Notes: generated by a model from the letters alone, not told the origin. 50,729 nt of DNA from an uncultured Prevotellaceae bacterium (GCA_900316315.1 ONCK01000019.1:1-50729), one strand, 5' to 3'; positions 19,660 to 29,151 are shown, numbered from the stretch's first letter. Translations and numbers: made by a program.

Positions 19660-20325
19660 ATGCTAGGCATCGAACCACTTACAACATTCCAACTGGCTTA
19701 CAAGGGACTGATCATCGGCATTATCGCCTCAGCGCCCACTGGTCCTGTCGGTATACTCGGTATACAGCGCACCTTGCGCAAAGGCCCAATCTATGGACTG
19801 GTGACAGGTGCGGGCGCAGTGCTTAGCGACCTCTTCTACGGTCTGATGACAGCGTTGGGTATGTCGTTTGTGATGGACTTCATGACCAACAAGACCAACA
19901 TCTTCTGGATGCAGCTCATCGGCAGCGCCATGCTCTTCATCTTCGGCCTCTACATGTTTCGCAGCGATCCCAACAAGTATTTTCACAATCCTCCCGCCAA
20001 CAACAAGGGCAAGGGCACATACTTCCACAATTTCATCACGTCCTTTCTCGTAACCCTTTCCAACCCTCTCATTATCATACTCTTTATCGCGCTTTTCGCC
20101 CGGTTTACCTTTATCCGCCCCGATCAGCCGATTCCCCAGATAGCGGGATTTATCATGATTGTATGCGGAGCGTCAGCATGGTGGCTAGGCTTGGTCTATG
20201 TCGTCAACAAGATCCGCAAGACCTTTAATGTCAACTACGTACGCCTGCTCAATCTTATCGTAGGAGGCATCGTCATCATCGCCTCGGTGCTTGGATTTAT
20301 CTTTACCCTGCTGGGCAAATTTTAG
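19660..20325 (+). CDS. LysE-family amino-acid/metabolite exporter
   Basis: A 221-residue inner-membrane protein with about six hydrophobic segments, the size and pattern of the LysE/RhtB translocators. Family traits are the start FQLAYKGLIIGIIASAPTGP and the following VGILGIQRTLRKGP, which match the LysE motif of a hydrophobic helix, PGP-like turn and basic residue, and the mid-protein FLVTLSNPLIIILFI. Substrates in the family are basic or neutral amino acids; this one is unknown. The stop overlaps the ribosome-binding region of the next gene, so the two are co-translated in one operon. Confidence 0.87.
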   Translation: MLGIEPLTTFQLAYKGLIIGIIASAPTGPVGILGIQRTLRKGPIYGLVTGAGAVLSDLFYGLMTALGMSFVMDFMTNKTNIFWMQLIGSAMLFIFGLYMFRSDPNKYFHNPPANNKGKGTYFHNFITSFLVTLSNPLIIILFIALFARFTFIRPDQPIPQIAGFIMIVCGASAWWLGLVYVVNKIRKTFNVNYVRLLNLIVGGIVIIASVLGFIFTLLGKF

Positions 20326-20335
20326 GAGAAGAAAT

Positions 20336-20890
20336 ATGTTTACTGCCTTAAAACTCAAGGACGAGAATATCGCTGAATATCTGCTCTATATGTGGCAAGT
20401 AGAGGATCTGCTCCGCGCTTGCCAGCTCGACATCGACATCGTCAAGGAGAAGTACCTGTCCAAATTTTCCGGCCTCACGCCCGAGCAGCAGCGCCAGCAG
20501 GAAAAATGGTACGAAGACCTCATCGAGATGATGCATAGCGAGCACGTGACCCGTCAAGGCCATCTGCAGATCAACCGCAACGTTATCGCCAATCTCGAAG
20601 AGCTCCATGCCAAGCTGCTAGCCCACGCCGACAAGTATCCCTACTACAAGGCCGCCTACTACAATGCCCTGCCCGCCATCGTAGAGCTGAGGCGCAAGAG
20701 TGGCATCGACCAGAAGGGGGAGATAGAGACCTGCTTCAACCTGCTCTACGGCATCATGCTCCTGCGCATGCAGGGGAAGCCCATTGAGCAAGCCACTCAA
20801 GGAGCTCTCAAGCTCGTGTCCAACTACATCAGCATGCTCTCCAGCTACTACCATCAGGACAAGCAGTCATCACTCGACCTCGACGACTGA
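20336..20890 (+). CDS. DUF4924 family protein
   Basis: A 184-residue soluble, largely alpha-helical protein. The start at MFTALKLKDENIAEYLLYMW is preferred to one 15 codons upstream because an AGGAG stretch (20325-20329) stands just ahead of this ATG. The N-terminal pattern KLKDENIAEYLLYMWQVEDL is the mark of DUF4924, a family of unknown function that I know only from Bacteroidota. No catalytic motif or membrane segment is seen. It lies 10 bases after the LysE gene and about 90 bases ahead of prfC, so the three may share a transcript, but I infer no function from that. Confidence 0.8.
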   Translation: MFTALKLKDENIAEYLLYMWQVEDLLRACQLDIDIVKEKYLSKFSGLTPEQQRQQEKWYEDLIEMMHSEHVTRQGHLQINRNVIANLEELHAKLLAHADKYPYYKAAYYNALPAIVELRRKSGIDQKGEIETCFNLLYGIMLLRMQGKPIEQATQGALKLVSNYISMLSSYYHQDKQSSLDLDD

Positions 20891-20983
20891 CCCTCGTGCC
20901 GACAGGCACAGGCCGGCCACAGATTGCGCCACCGCGCTGCGGGCTGAGCATTCCTCATACATCTACAAGACCACTTTAATCCC

Positions 20984-22549
20984 ATGAACGAAATAGAGAG
21001 ACGACGCACCTTTGCCATCGTATCCCACCCAGATGCAGGTAAGACCACACTTACAGAAAAATTTCTCCTCTTTGGCGGCCAGATACAGGTAGCCGGTGCC
21101 GTCAAAAACAACAAGATCCGCAAGACTGCCACGAGCGACTGGATGGATATCGAGAAGCAACGCGGTATCTCCGTGACAACGTCGGTCATGGAGTTTGACT
21201 ACCGCGACTACAAGGTCAACATCCTCGACACCCCAGGCCACCAAGACTTTGCCGAAGACACTTTCAGAACCCTCACGGCCGTAGACTCCGCCATCATCGT
21301 CATCGATGGTGCCAAGGGTGTCGAGGCCCAGACACGCAAGCTCATGACCGTGCTCCGCATGCGTAAGACTCCGGTCATCGTCTTCGTCAACAAGATGGAC
21401 CGCGAAGGCAAAGACCCCTTCGACCTCCTCGACGAAATTGAGCAGGAGCTGCAGATTAAGGTACGCCCCCTCTCCTGGCCCATCAACCAGGGCATGCACT
21501 TCAAGGGAGTATACAATATCTACGAGCACAATCTCAATCTCTTCGTCCCGGATAAGCAAAAAGTGACTGAAAAGGTTGAAGTAGACATCAACTCCTCCGA
21601 CCTGGAGCAACACGTAGGCGAACGCGATGCGCAGAAGCTGCGTGAGGATCTCGAGCTCATCAGCGGTGTCTATCCCAAGTTTGACGTCTCGACTTACCGC
21701 TCCGCCGATGTCGCGCCCGTATTCTTCGGCTCGGCGCTCAACAATTTCGGAGTCAAGGAACTCCTCGACTGCTTCGTCGAGATAGCCCCTTCCCCACGCC
21801 CAACGCAGGCTGAAGAGCGTATCGTCAAGCCCGAGGAGCCCAAATTTACCGGCTTCATCTTCAAGATTACAGCCAATATCGATCCCAACCACCGCTCCTG
21901 CATCGCATTTTGCAAGGTCTGCAGCGGCAAGTTTCAGCGCAATCACCCCTACAAGCACGTGCGCCTCGGCAAGACCGTAAGATTTTCGTCTCCCGCACAG
22001 TTTATGGCGCAGCGCAAGAGCACCATCGACGAAGCCTATCCGGGCGATATCGTCGGGCTGCCCGACAATGAGATCTTCAAGATTGGCGATACACTCACCG
22101 AGGGCGAGGAACTCCACTTCAAAGGCCTGCCCAGCTTCTCTCCGGAACTGTTTAAGTACATCGAGAACGATGATCCCATGCGCTCCAAGCAGCTCAACAA
22201 GGGCATAGAGCAACTCATGAACGAAGGTGTTGCCCAACTCTTTGTCAACCAGTTCAACAACCGCCGCATCATCGGCACAGTAGGCCAACTGCAGTTTGAA
22301 GTCATCCAGTATCGTCTCGAGAACGAGTACAACGCCCGCTGCCGGTGGGAACCCCTAAGCCTCTACAAGGCCTGCTGGATCGAGAGCGATGACACAGAGC
22401 AGCTTGAGGAGTTCAAGAAGCGCAAATTTCAGTACATGGCCAAGGACAAGGACGGCCGCGACGTCTTCCTCGCCGACAGCAGTTATGTGCTGCAGATGGC
22501 TCAGCACGACTTTGAGCACATCCGCTTCCATTTCCAGAGCGAGTATTAG
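20984..22549 (+). CDS. prfC: Peptide chain release factor 3
   Basis: A 521-residue translational GTPase that removes RF1/RF2 from the ribosome after termination. The G domain is complete: P-loop SHPDAGKTT (residues 14-22), switch [10 protein letters not shown], switch [10 protein letters not shown], and NKMD for guanine recognition. The linker GDARK-like region before switch I reads [19 protein letters not shown], which marks RF3 rather than EF-G. The C-terminal part ends [14 protein letters not shown]. Length matches the family (520-530). The gene follows the DUF4924 gene at a distance that allows co-transcription. Confidence 0.96.
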   Translation: MNEIERRRTFAIVSHPDAGKTTLTEKFLLFGGQIQVAGAVKNNKIRKTATSDWMDIEKQRGISVTTSVMEFDYRDYKVNILDTPGHQDFAEDTFRTLTAVDSAIIVIDGAKGVEAQTRKLMTVLRMRKTPVIVFVNKMDREGKDPFDLLDEIEQELQIKVRPLSWPINQGMHFKGVYNIYEHNLNLFVPDKQKVTEKVEVDINSSDLEQHVGERDAQKLREDLELISGVYPKFDVSTYRSADVAPVFFGSALNNFGVKELLDCFVEIAPSPRPTQAEERIVKPEEPKFTGFIFKITANIDPNHRSCIAFCKVCSGKFQRNHPYKHVRLGKTVRFSSPAQFMAQRKSTIDEAYPGDIVGLPDNEIFKIGDTLTEGEELHFKGLPSFSPELFKYIENDDPMRSKQLNKGIEQLMNEGVAQLFVNQFNNRRIIGTVGQLQFEVIQYRLENEYNARCRWEPLSLYKACWIESDDTEQLEEFKKRKFQYMAKDKDGRDVFLADSSYVLQMAQHDFEHIRFHFQSEY

Positions 22550-22890
22550 CATTCCCCGTTTTCTCCGCCGTCGGTCTGGTCAACACCAGAGCCGACGCGT
22601 CACTGCCTACATCGGACTCGGCACGCATCGTATCCAGTCCGTTTCACGCTTCATCATTCCCTTCTCCCACTCTATCAGGCCAGACAAGTCGCAGGTCCCC
22701 TTTTGCCGAAATAATGTCTGACTCTGACAACTGCACCTTTCACCCGCATTCTGACAGATCCATAAATATTGGGTCTGCAAGCGTTTTTTTTAAATTCCGG
22801 CCTCCATTTTTAGGCGAATTTAATACCTTTGTAATTGGAGAAGTAGGATTCGTCTGACAATTCTGCTTCTCCATCTAAGTCAAGACAGTG
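22550..22890. other. Gap with a weak hairpin and the promoter of the next operon
   Basis: No gene is seen. CGTCGG/CCGACG arms near 22568-22597 form a hairpin after prfC, but no T run follows, so it is not a clear terminator. A -7 element lies at 22824. Confidence 0.5.
22824..22831 (+). promoter_or_regulatory. -7 promoter element of the tsaC-CLC-fmt operon
   Basis: TACCTTTG fits TAnnTTTG and lies 59 bases before the ATG at 22891. The -33 position carries no TTTG. Confidence 0.4.
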
Positions 22891-23535
22891 ATGAAAGTAA
22901 ACAAGATCAAAGTTCTCTCCCCCGCCTCCGGCGACACAGCAGGCCGCAAGCCGCACAAGCCCCTCCCCAAGCAAGCTCTCGATGACATACGCCAGGCCGT
23001 CGAGGTCATGAGGCATGGCGGCGTCATCCTCTATCCTACTGACACCGTATGGGGCTTGGGCTGTGATGCCACCAATGAGGAAGCCGTGCAAAAGGTCTAC
23101 GCCATCAAGCACCGCTCCGACAGCAAGGCACTCATCACCCTCGTCGACTCCGAAGCCAAGGTGCAATTTTACGTACGACAAGTACCTCAGGTAGCCTGGG
23201 ACGTCATCCAGCTCAGCACACGTCCAACGACCATCATCTACGACGGCGCCCGCAACCTCGCGCCCAACCTCATCGCTGAGGACGGCAGCGTCGGCATACG
23301 CATCACCGAGGAGGACTTCAGCCGCGAACTCTGCCAAAGATTTAAGAAAGCCATCGTCTCAACATCTGCCAACGTCAGCGGGCAACCTACTCCCCAAAAT
23401 TACGCGGAGATACCCGACGAAATCAAAGAAAAGGTCGATTTCATCGTAACTTTTAGGCAAGACGACAAGACCAAGGCCAAGCCCTCGTCCATCATCAAGC
23501 TTGGCGCAAAAGGCGAAGTCAAGGTCATCAGATAA
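22891..23535 (+). CDS. tsaC: L-threonylcarbamoyladenylate synthase (Sua5/YciO/YrdC family)
   Basis: A 214-residue cytoplasmic enzyme that makes threonylcarbamoyl-AMP from threonine, bicarbonate and ATP, the first step of the t6A modification at position 37 of ANN-decoding tRNAs. The YrdC fold is visible as VMRHGGVILYPTDTVWGLGC, then KHRSDSKAL, the nucleotide-site stretch GSVGIRIT and the STSANVSG signature. It is the short form without the Sua5 C-terminal domain. The ATG at 22891 is used; a GTG codon directly before it is in frame but less likely. The next gene begins three bases after the stop. Confidence 0.93.
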   Translation: MKVNKIKVLSPASGDTAGRKPHKPLPKQALDDIRQAVEVMRHGGVILYPTDTVWGLGCDATNEEAVQKVYAIKHRSDSKALITLVDSEAKVQFYVRQVPQVAWDVIQLSTRPTTIIYDGARNLAPNLIAEDGSVGIRITEEDFSRELCQRFKKAIVSTSANVSGQPTPQNYAEIPDEIKEKVDFIVTFRQDDKTKAKPSSIIKLGAKGEVKVIR

Positions 23536-23538
23536 CCC

Positions 23539-25335
23539 ATGCCGCAAAGCGATATTAGCGTCCCCAACAGTCCGGTCAAGACAGGATTTATCTCACAGTG
23601 GGCCGACAAGCACCTCAGCAAAAAGCAGCTCACTTTGGTGCTGGCTTTTCTCGTGGGCGTATTGACCGCCCTGGCCGCGCAAGTGCTCAAGGGACTCATC
23701 GATATCATCCGCGAGTTTCTCACTCACGGATTTGATATCAAGCAGGAGAACTGGCTTTTCCTCATCTACCCGGCTATAGGTATACTGCTGACGGCGCTCT
23801 TTATTAAATACGTCGTCAGAGATGACATCGGACACGGCGTGACCAAAATCCTCTTTGCCATTTCCCGCAGACAAGGACATATCAAGCCACACAACTGCTG
23901 GTCAAGCATTATCGCGAGCAGCATCACGATTGGATTTGGTGGATCCGTGGGAGCAGAGAGCCCAGTCGTACTGACCGGCTCCGCCATCGGTTCCACGCTG
24001 GGCAAGGCCTTTCATGTGGATCAGAAAACTCTCATGCTCCTTATCGGATGCGGTGCCTCGGGCGCCATCGCAGGTATCTTCAAGGCCCCCTTTGCCGGTC
24101 TGCTTTTCACGCTCGAGGTTCTGATGCTCGACCTGACCATGGCCTCGCTGCTACCTCTGCTCGTATCGTGTGTAACTGCGAGTGTGCTGACTTATGCCCT
24201 GGTCGGCAGCGCCTCCATGTTCTCCTTCCACCTCGAGCATACCTTCACCATCGACAGAGTACCGAGCAGCATCGTGCTGGGTATCGTCTGCGGGCTTATT
24301 TCTCTCTACTTCACCTGGGCAACCAACGCGCTGGAAGATTTCTTCCGCTCCAAGAGGAGCATGTGGACCCGATATGCCATCGGCGCCATCACAGTCAGTG
24401 TCTGTATCTTCTTTCTTCCTCCGCTCTACGGCGAGGGCTATGACTCCATCGCCCAGTTGCTCAACGGCAACTCCATGGCTCTGCTCAACAACTCCATCTT
24501 CTACGGCCATCCGGATATGCTCCTGCCCATGCTGGGACTTATCATTCTGACCAAAGTATTTGCCACGACAGCCACTACGTCAGGCGGCGGATGCGGCGGA
24601 CTCTTCGCTCCCTCCCTCTTCCTGGGATGTGTAAGCGGCTATGCCTTTGCCGAAGTATGGAATCTGCTTAACTTGCCTGTCGAGATCTCACCCAGGAACT
24701 ATGCTCTGCTGGGTATGGCCGGCGTCATGACGGCTGTGATGCATGCGCCTCTGACCAGCATCTTCCTCATCGCCGAACTGACAGGGGGATACGACATGCT
24801 GGTGCCCCTGATGATTGTCACTGTAAGCGCTTACCTTACTATTATCGCCTTTGAGCCCCACAGCATCTATGCCATGCGTTTGGCCAAGAAGGGCCAACTC
24901 ATCACCCACCACAAGGACAGAGCCATCCTGACCCTGATGAACATGGATGCTATCATCGACAAGTACTGTCTTAGGATTGCGCCGGACACAGAGTTGGGCA
25001 AGATGGTCAACCTCTTTGCCAAAGAAAAAGCCGACACCTTTGCCGTAGTCGACGGACTGGGCACCCTCAGAGGCATCATCAATCTAGCCAATATCCGTAA
25101 AGTACTCTTCCGGCAGGAGCTCTATCACTCTCTTGTCGCCGCCCAGCTCATGGAGGAACCGCCCGGCATCGTCTACATCGACGAGCCCATGTCCACCGTC
25201 ATGGACCATTTCGAGGCAACAGGCGCCAGCGTACTGCCTGTGGTAGATAAGGGCAACAAGTTCGTCGGGCTCATCTACAAGGAAAAGCTCTATAGTTCTT
25301 ACCGGCAGATGCTCGTCGACTTCTCTGAGGAGTAA
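23539..25335 (+). CDS. CLC-type chloride channel/antiporter with C-terminal CBS domains
   Basis: A 598-residue inner-membrane protein. Residues about 30-445 carry the CLC core with many hydrophobic helices; the anion filter reads GSVGAESP (135-142), with Glu140 in the place of the external gating glutamate, and a second filter part is GGGCGGLFAPSLFLG. Residues about 465-598 hold two CBS modules (VDGLGTLRGIINLANIRKVL; VDKGNKFVGLIYKEKL), which in the family bind adenosine nucleotides and tune transport. The family exchanges Cl- for H+ or lets Cl- flow; which applies here is unknown. It sits three bases after tsaC and 43 bases before fmt. Confidence 0.93.
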   Translation: MPQSDISVPNSPVKTGFISQWADKHLSKKQLTLVLAFLVGVLTALAAQVLKGLIDIIREFLTHGFDIKQENWLFLIYPAIGILLTALFIKYVVRDDIGHGVTKILFAISRRQGHIKPHNCWSSIIASSITIGFGGSVGAESPVVLTGSAIGSTLGKAFHVDQKTLMLLIGCGASGAIAGIFKAPFAGLLFTLEVLMLDLTMASLLPLLVSCVTASVLTYALVGSASMFSFHLEHTFTIDRVPSSIVLGIVCGLISLYFTWATNALEDFFRSKRSMWTRYAIGAITVSVCIFFLPPLYGEGYDSIAQLLNGNSMALLNNSIFYGHPDMLLPMLGLIILTKVFATTATTSGGGCGGLFAPSLFLGCVSGYAFAEVWNLLNLPVEISPRNYALLGMAGVMTAVMHAPLTSIFLIAELTGGYDMLVPLMIVTVSAYLTIIAFEPHSIYAMRLAKKGQLITHHKDRAILTLMNMDAIIDKYCLRIAPDTELGKMVNLFAKEKADTFAVVDGLGTLRGIINLANIRKVLFRQELYHSLVAAQLMEEPPGIVYIDEPMSTVMDHFEATGASVLPVVDKGNKFVGLIYKEKLYSSYRQMLVDFSEE

Positions 25336-25378
25336 TATTGCAAAAAAACCATTTTATCGAACAAAATAAGCACTTATC

Positions 25379-26347
25379 ATGAACAAGCAGGATCTCCGCA
25401 TCGTCTATCTCGGCACGCCCGACTTTGCCGTTGAGAGTCTCAAGCGTCTCGTCGAGGGTGGATATCATGTCGTCGGCGTTGTCACCATGCCAGACAAGCC
25501 TTTCGGACGGCACCAGAACCATCTCAAGCCGAGTCCAGTCAAAGAGTATGCGCTCAGCGTCGGTCTCCCCGTGCTGCAGCCCGCCAAGCTCAAGGATGAG
25601 GGCTTCCTCGCGGAGCTCCGCGCTCTCAAAGCCGACCTGCAAGTCGTCGTTGCCTTTCGCATGCTTCCCGAGGTCGTATGGGCCATGCCCAGATACGGCA
25701 CATTCAACCTGCACGCCGCTCTCCTGCCCCAATACCGCGGCGCAGCGCCCATCAACTGGGCCATTATCAACGGCGAGACAGAGACGGGCATTACGACCTT
25801 CTTCCTCACCAAAGAGATTGACACCGGAGACATTATCGATCAAGTGCGCGTACCCATCTCCCCGTCCGATGACTTCGGCACCGTGCACGACCGGCTCATG
25901 CATCTGGGCGGAGATCTCGTCATCCAGACGGTTGACAAGCTGCTTGACGGCACCCTGCAAAGCCGCCCGCAGTCTGACTATATCACTTCCCAACCCCTCA
26001 AGCCGGCGCCCAAGATCTACCGCGAGACCTGCCGTATCGATTGGCAGCAGCCTGCTGTCAACATACACAACCTCGTACGCGGCCTGAGTCCTGTCCCCGC
26101 CGCCTGGACCATGATGTCTACTGACAAGGGCGACGAAATGGTCAAAATCTACCGGACCTCCGTCAGCGCAGACAAGGCCTGTGGCCCCGCAGGAGCGGTA
26201 CTCAGCGACGGCAAGACGATGCTGACCGTAGCCACTGGCGATGGCAGTCTCAATATCGAGGAGCTCCAGGTCGCAGGCAAGAAGCGCATGCCAATTGCTG
26301 ACTTCCTACGCGGCTTTAAGGTAAGCGACACGCTGCAGATGCACTGA
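25379..26347 (+). CDS. fmt: Methionyl-tRNA formyltransferase
   Basis: A 322-residue enzyme that formylates Met-tRNA(fMet) with 10-formyl-tetrahydrofolate for initiation of translation. The N-terminal Rossmann part begins LRIVYLGTPDFAVESL. The catalytic triad is visible as Asn110 and His112 in FNLHAALLPQYRGAAPINWA and Asp148 in KEIDTGDII. The C-terminal half is the OB-fold tRNA-binding domain, ending GFKVSDTLQMH. Length is typical (310-320). Start at the ATG at 25379, 43 bases after the channel gene; the same transcript is likely. Confidence 0.96.
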   Translation: MNKQDLRIVYLGTPDFAVESLKRLVEGGYHVVGVVTMPDKPFGRHQNHLKPSPVKEYALSVGLPVLQPAKLKDEGFLAELRALKADLQVVVAFRMLPEVVWAMPRYGTFNLHAALLPQYRGAAPINWAIINGETETGITTFFLTKEIDTGDIIDQVRVPISPSDDFGTVHDRLMHLGGDLVIQTVDKLLDGTLQSRPQSDYITSQPLKPAPKIYRETCRIDWQQPAVNIHNLVRGLSPVPAAWTMMSTDKGDEMVKIYRTSVSADKACGPAGAVLSDGKTMLTVATGDGSLNIEELQVAGKKRMPIADFLRGFKVSDTLQMH

Positions 26348-26454
26348 TCACGCAGCGCATAGTCTTTCCTACGTCTCCGGCAACCCTTTTCACTAGCCAG
26401 GGAACCGGAATGAGAAGCAAAAAATGCCTAAAAAGACATTTTATGCCAAAAAGA

Positions 26455-26487
26455 TTTGGCACTTTCCCCAAAACTCTGTTATATTTG
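26455..26487 (+). promoter_or_regulatory. Promoter of the sigma-factor gene
   Basis: TTTG (26455-26458), 21 bases, TATATTTG (26480-26487): close to the Bacteroidetes consensus in both elements. It lies about 75 bases before the ATG at 26564. Confidence 0.65.
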
Positions 26488-26563
26488 TAACCGATTTATT
26501 AACCTTCAAAACAACAAAAGCCTATCGTAGCACCATTACTCTAAAACGACAAACTAAGTAGTA

Positions 26564-27157
26564 ATGAAAGACCTGTCCCAGTTGACCGACGACGCGTTGG
26601 TTGAATTGTACGTAAACGGAAACAACGAGGCTTTTGACACACTTTTGGAGCGCTATAAATCTAAGTTATACTCCTACATCTATTATACCGTACATGACGA
26701 GGATGTCGCAAACGACATCTTCCAAGATACTTTTGTCAAAGTCATCACCTATATCCAGGCTGGCCGATATACGCCCTCTGACAAGTTTCAGGCGTGGATC
26801 ACGCGCATAAGTCATAACATCATTATGGACTACTATCGCAATATCTCGACTGACGACACGACATCCAGCGACTATGACAACGGCGAGATTCTCAACACGG
26901 TCCGCCTCTCCGACCCCAGCATCGAGATGCAGCAAGTCCACGACCAGACACTCGCCGAGGTGGGCCAGCTATACAAGATGTTGCCCGAATCGCAAAGCCA
27001 GGTCATCTACATGCGCTTCTACCAGGACATGAGCTTCAAGGAGATTGCCGAGGAACTCGGCATCAGCATCAACACGGCTCTCGGACGTGTACGCTACGCA
27101 CTGATCAACATGCGTCGTATCGCTTCGGAGAAAAATATTTCTCTGGCAGTCAGCTAG
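26564..27157 (+). CDS. RNA polymerase sigma factor, ECF-like (sigma-70 family)
   Basis: A 197-residue sigma factor with only regions 2 and 4. Region 2 (about residues 20-95) reads NEAFDTLLERYKSKLYSYIY, then DIFQDTFVKVI and FQAWITRISHNIIMDYYR, the usual helix for -10 binding. Region 4 (about 135-190) carries YKMLPESQSQVIYMRF and the helix-turn-helix FKEIAEELGISINTALGRVR. There is no anti-sigma gene next to it: it stands alone between its own promoter and a strong terminator. That differs from ECF factors of nutrient-uptake loci, which usually sit beside an anti-sigma gene. The target regulon cannot be read from here. Confidence 0.92.
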   Translation: MKDLSQLTDDALVELYVNGNNEAFDTLLERYKSKLYSYIYYTVHDEDVANDIFQDTFVKVITYIQAGRYTPSDKFQAWITRISHNIIMDYYRNISTDDTTSSDYDNGEILNTVRLSDPSIEMQQVHDQTLAEVGQLYKMLPESQSQVIYMRFYQDMSFKEIAEELGISINTALGRVRYALINMRRIASEKNISLAVS

Positions 27158-27628
27158 TCAAGTCCGTTCCTCGCAACTGGCCATACGAAGCTGTGACACA
27201 TTCTCCGCAACAGACAGTCTGAGATATCCTTCCCAGAAGAAGAGAAGGCTCTGTGTTTACAATATTCATCGGACTTGGAATCCTCCAAGTCCGATTTTTC
27301 TATCTGTCCTTAGGATTTTATCCGTCATCGGGAGTCATAGTATTTTCGCTGCAGGTTGATGTCAATGCTCTAACAGACAAAGCGATTACGTCGGCTGCAG
27401 CACCAACGATAAGGGCCCGCAGCAGACTATCATGACCACGCTCAAAGTCAAGGCAATCTCTTACTGTAAGACCCGCGATGCCGCCATCCCGTCATCCGCC
27501 CAGTGAACGAGTGCGTCAGAAGCCTTGGTGATAAAAAGGTATTGGAAATAAGTGATTTTTATTTGCAAGGACACAAAATAATACGTGCGTAAAATCGTTA
27601 TAGTAGAAAAGACTAACACCTGTTGCCC
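27158..27628. other. Gap after the sigma gene
   Basis: Beyond the terminator at 27266-27298 I see no gene or clear structure. A TTTG word at 27562 lies upstream of the small ORF, without a good -7 partner. Confidence 0.5.
27266..27298 (+). terminator. Intrinsic terminator of the sigma-factor gene
   Basis: ATCGGACTTGGA (27266-27277) pairs perfectly over 12 bases with TCCAAGTCCGAT (27282-27293) around a 4-base loop, followed by TTTTCT. Confidence 0.9.
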
Positions 27629-27745
27629 ATGCAAAAATCTACTCTCCCTGAACTCTCCCCCCGCGAAGAGACCATTGCTTTTCTCAAGAGGCTTGCCCGC
27701 AAGATGCAACAGGCACATCCTGCCATTGCCGTTGCCAAGGACTGA
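27629..27745 (+). CDS. Small protein, 38 residues, unknown function
   Basis: An ATG at 27629 opens a 39-codon frame to TGA at 27745. The peptide begins MQKSTLPELSPREETIAF and continues LKRLARKMQ; it is basic, helical and amphipathic. The core LSPREETIAFLKRLAR recalls short proteins of similar size that I remember from Bacteroidales genomes, but I cannot name a family. It stands alone, facing hemW, with no good promoter or ribosome site. The evidence is the coherent peptide only. Confidence 0.5.
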   Translation: MQKSTLPELSPREETIAFLKRLARKMQQAHPAIAVAKD

Positions 27746-27905
27746 AGCAGCACGCTTAAGCCTTACCGCTCCTCTCACCTTTTTGTTACTGAGCATCTGC
27801 TTGGCTGAATCTCGTCCGTACCCTCAACGGCGTCCCAAGGTCTTGTCTCACACGCAAGGCCTTGTAGAACAAGACGAGGATTACCTTGCTATCACCCTAT
27901 CGCAT

Positions 27906-29054
27906 TTAGTCATCGACAGCCATGAGCCCACTCATGATCATGTCGGACACAAACAGACCTTCGCGAGACAGCACCAGCCGTTCTCTTCCCTTGTCCAGGC
28001 GCAACACGCCCTGTGTCACAAATGGACGAGCCCTGTCTATCAGCGCATCTGTGGCAGTCTCGCCAAAACGTTGCCGGAAGTGTCTCAGATCGATACCCTC
28101 GCACGTTCGTAGAGACTTCATGACCATTTCATCAAGCAAGTCAGACTCTGTCAGCAGTTCTCCTTCTGACAGCCCGCTCCGGCTAGTGTCGCCGCCTGCC
28201 TTGATATAGGCCAGAACATCGCCATTATTCCACCGGCGGGACCTGCCGTCGTAGGAGTGGGCTCCCGGTCCGCAGCCCAAGTATCTCATCTCCTGCCAGT
28301 AGCCACTGTTGTGGCGCGCACGGCATCCTGGACGGCAGAAGTTGGAGATCTCATAGTGCTCCATGCCCGCAGCCGCTGTCATATCCAATAGCCACTCGTA
28401 CATCTGGCGCTCCAGCTCGTCGCCAGCCTCCTCCAGATCACCCCGCTCCTTCATCCTATATAGCGGCGTGCCCTCCTCATACATCAGGCAATAGGCTGAG
28501 AGATGCTGGATCGGCAAGCGGAGCACACGCTCCACGTCGTCTGTCCACCCCTTGAGAGACTGACGAGGCAAGCCGTAGATGAGATCGACACTGAGACTGG
28601 GTATACCACCACTGACAATGACTTCGACTGCATGGAGAGCCTCCCTTGCTGTATGACGGCGACGAAGCAGACGCAATAGGTCATCATCCAAGGTCTGTAT
28701 GCCCATGCTCAACCGGTTGACTCCCAGTCCGCGCAAGCCGGTGACCAGATCGGGCGTCACGTCGTCGGGATTGACTTCGACAGTCACCTCCGCCTGGGGA
28801 CTCAGTATAAAGTCTTGACGAATTTGGCTGAAGATGCGGTCAAACTGGCCTAGAGAGAGCTGCGACGGAGTACCGCCGCCAATGTACAGGGTATCGATGT
28901 CTTCCGCTGGCAGGTAGTCGCGCCGTAGGCGCAGCTCGTGGCACAATGCCTCCACGTACTCCTCGCGTACAGACGCGCCGTAAGTAGTGGAGTAAAAGCC
29001 GCAGTAGACGCACCGATGAGCACAAAAAGGAACATGGATATAAATGCCGTTCAT
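27906..29054 (-). CDS. hemW: Radical SAM heme chaperone HemW
   Basis: A 382-residue cytoplasmic radical-SAM protein. The cluster motif is CAHRCVYC (Cys11, Cys15, Cys18), followed by GFYS; the SAM-binding glycine motif is TLYIGGGTPSQLS. The middle carries VEVNPDDVTPDLV and GVNRLSMGIQTLDD, and a HemN C-terminal domain follows. The lack of the longer N-terminus and of the extra Cys after the cluster motif of true HemN, plus the length under 400, point to HemW, which carries heme to target proteins, rather than an oxygen-independent coproporphyrinogen oxidase. The gene diverges from the EF-G paralogue over 146 bases. Confidence 0.9.
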   Translation of the reverse strand: MNGIYIHVPFCAHRCVYCGFYSTTYGASVREEYVEALCHELRLRRDYLPAEDIDTLYIGGGTPSQLSLGQFDRIFSQIRQDFILSPQAEVTVEVNPDDVTPDLVTGLRGLGVNRLSMGIQTLDDDLLRLLRRRHTAREALHAVEVIVSGGIPSLSVDLIYGLPRQSLKGWTDDVERVLRLPIQHLSAYCLMYEEGTPLYRMKERGDLEEAGDELERQMYEWLLDMTAAAGMEHYEISNFCRPGCRARHNSGYWQEMRYLGCGPGAHSYDGRSRRWNNGDVLAYIKAGGDTSRSGLSEGELLTESDLLDEMVMKSLRTCEGIDLRHFRQRFGETATDALIDRARPFVTQGVLRLDKGRERLVLSREGLFVSDMIMSGLMAVDD

Positions 29055-29073
29055 ATCAGATTGCGAAGTAGCG

Positions 29074-29081
29074 CAAAATTA
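29074..29081 (-). promoter_or_regulatory. -7 promoter element of hemW
   Basis: TAATTTTG on the minus strand fits TAnnTTTG, 20 bases before the ATG at 29054. No clear -33 element. Confidence 0.35.
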
Positions 29082-29119
29082 CGAATTTAGGAAGGTAACC
29101 TTAATTCTTCCCTCAAAAA

Positions 29120-29151
29120 TTTGCACCGCATTTGATTTTTTACTACCTTGC
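29120..29151 (+). promoter_or_regulatory. Promoter of the EF-G paralogue
   Basis: TTTG (29120-29123), 20 bases, TACCTTGC (29144-29151), one base short of the -7 consensus. It gives a leader of about 45 bases; AAAAGGA precedes the ATG by 6 bases. Confidence 0.45.

Noticed and set aside
20963-22288. Long minus-strand frame (441 codons) opposite prfC, and a 524-codon plus-strand frame opposite rpoC at 32878-34452
   Set aside because: Both are antisense mirrors of strongly conserved genes; their products show no family traits.
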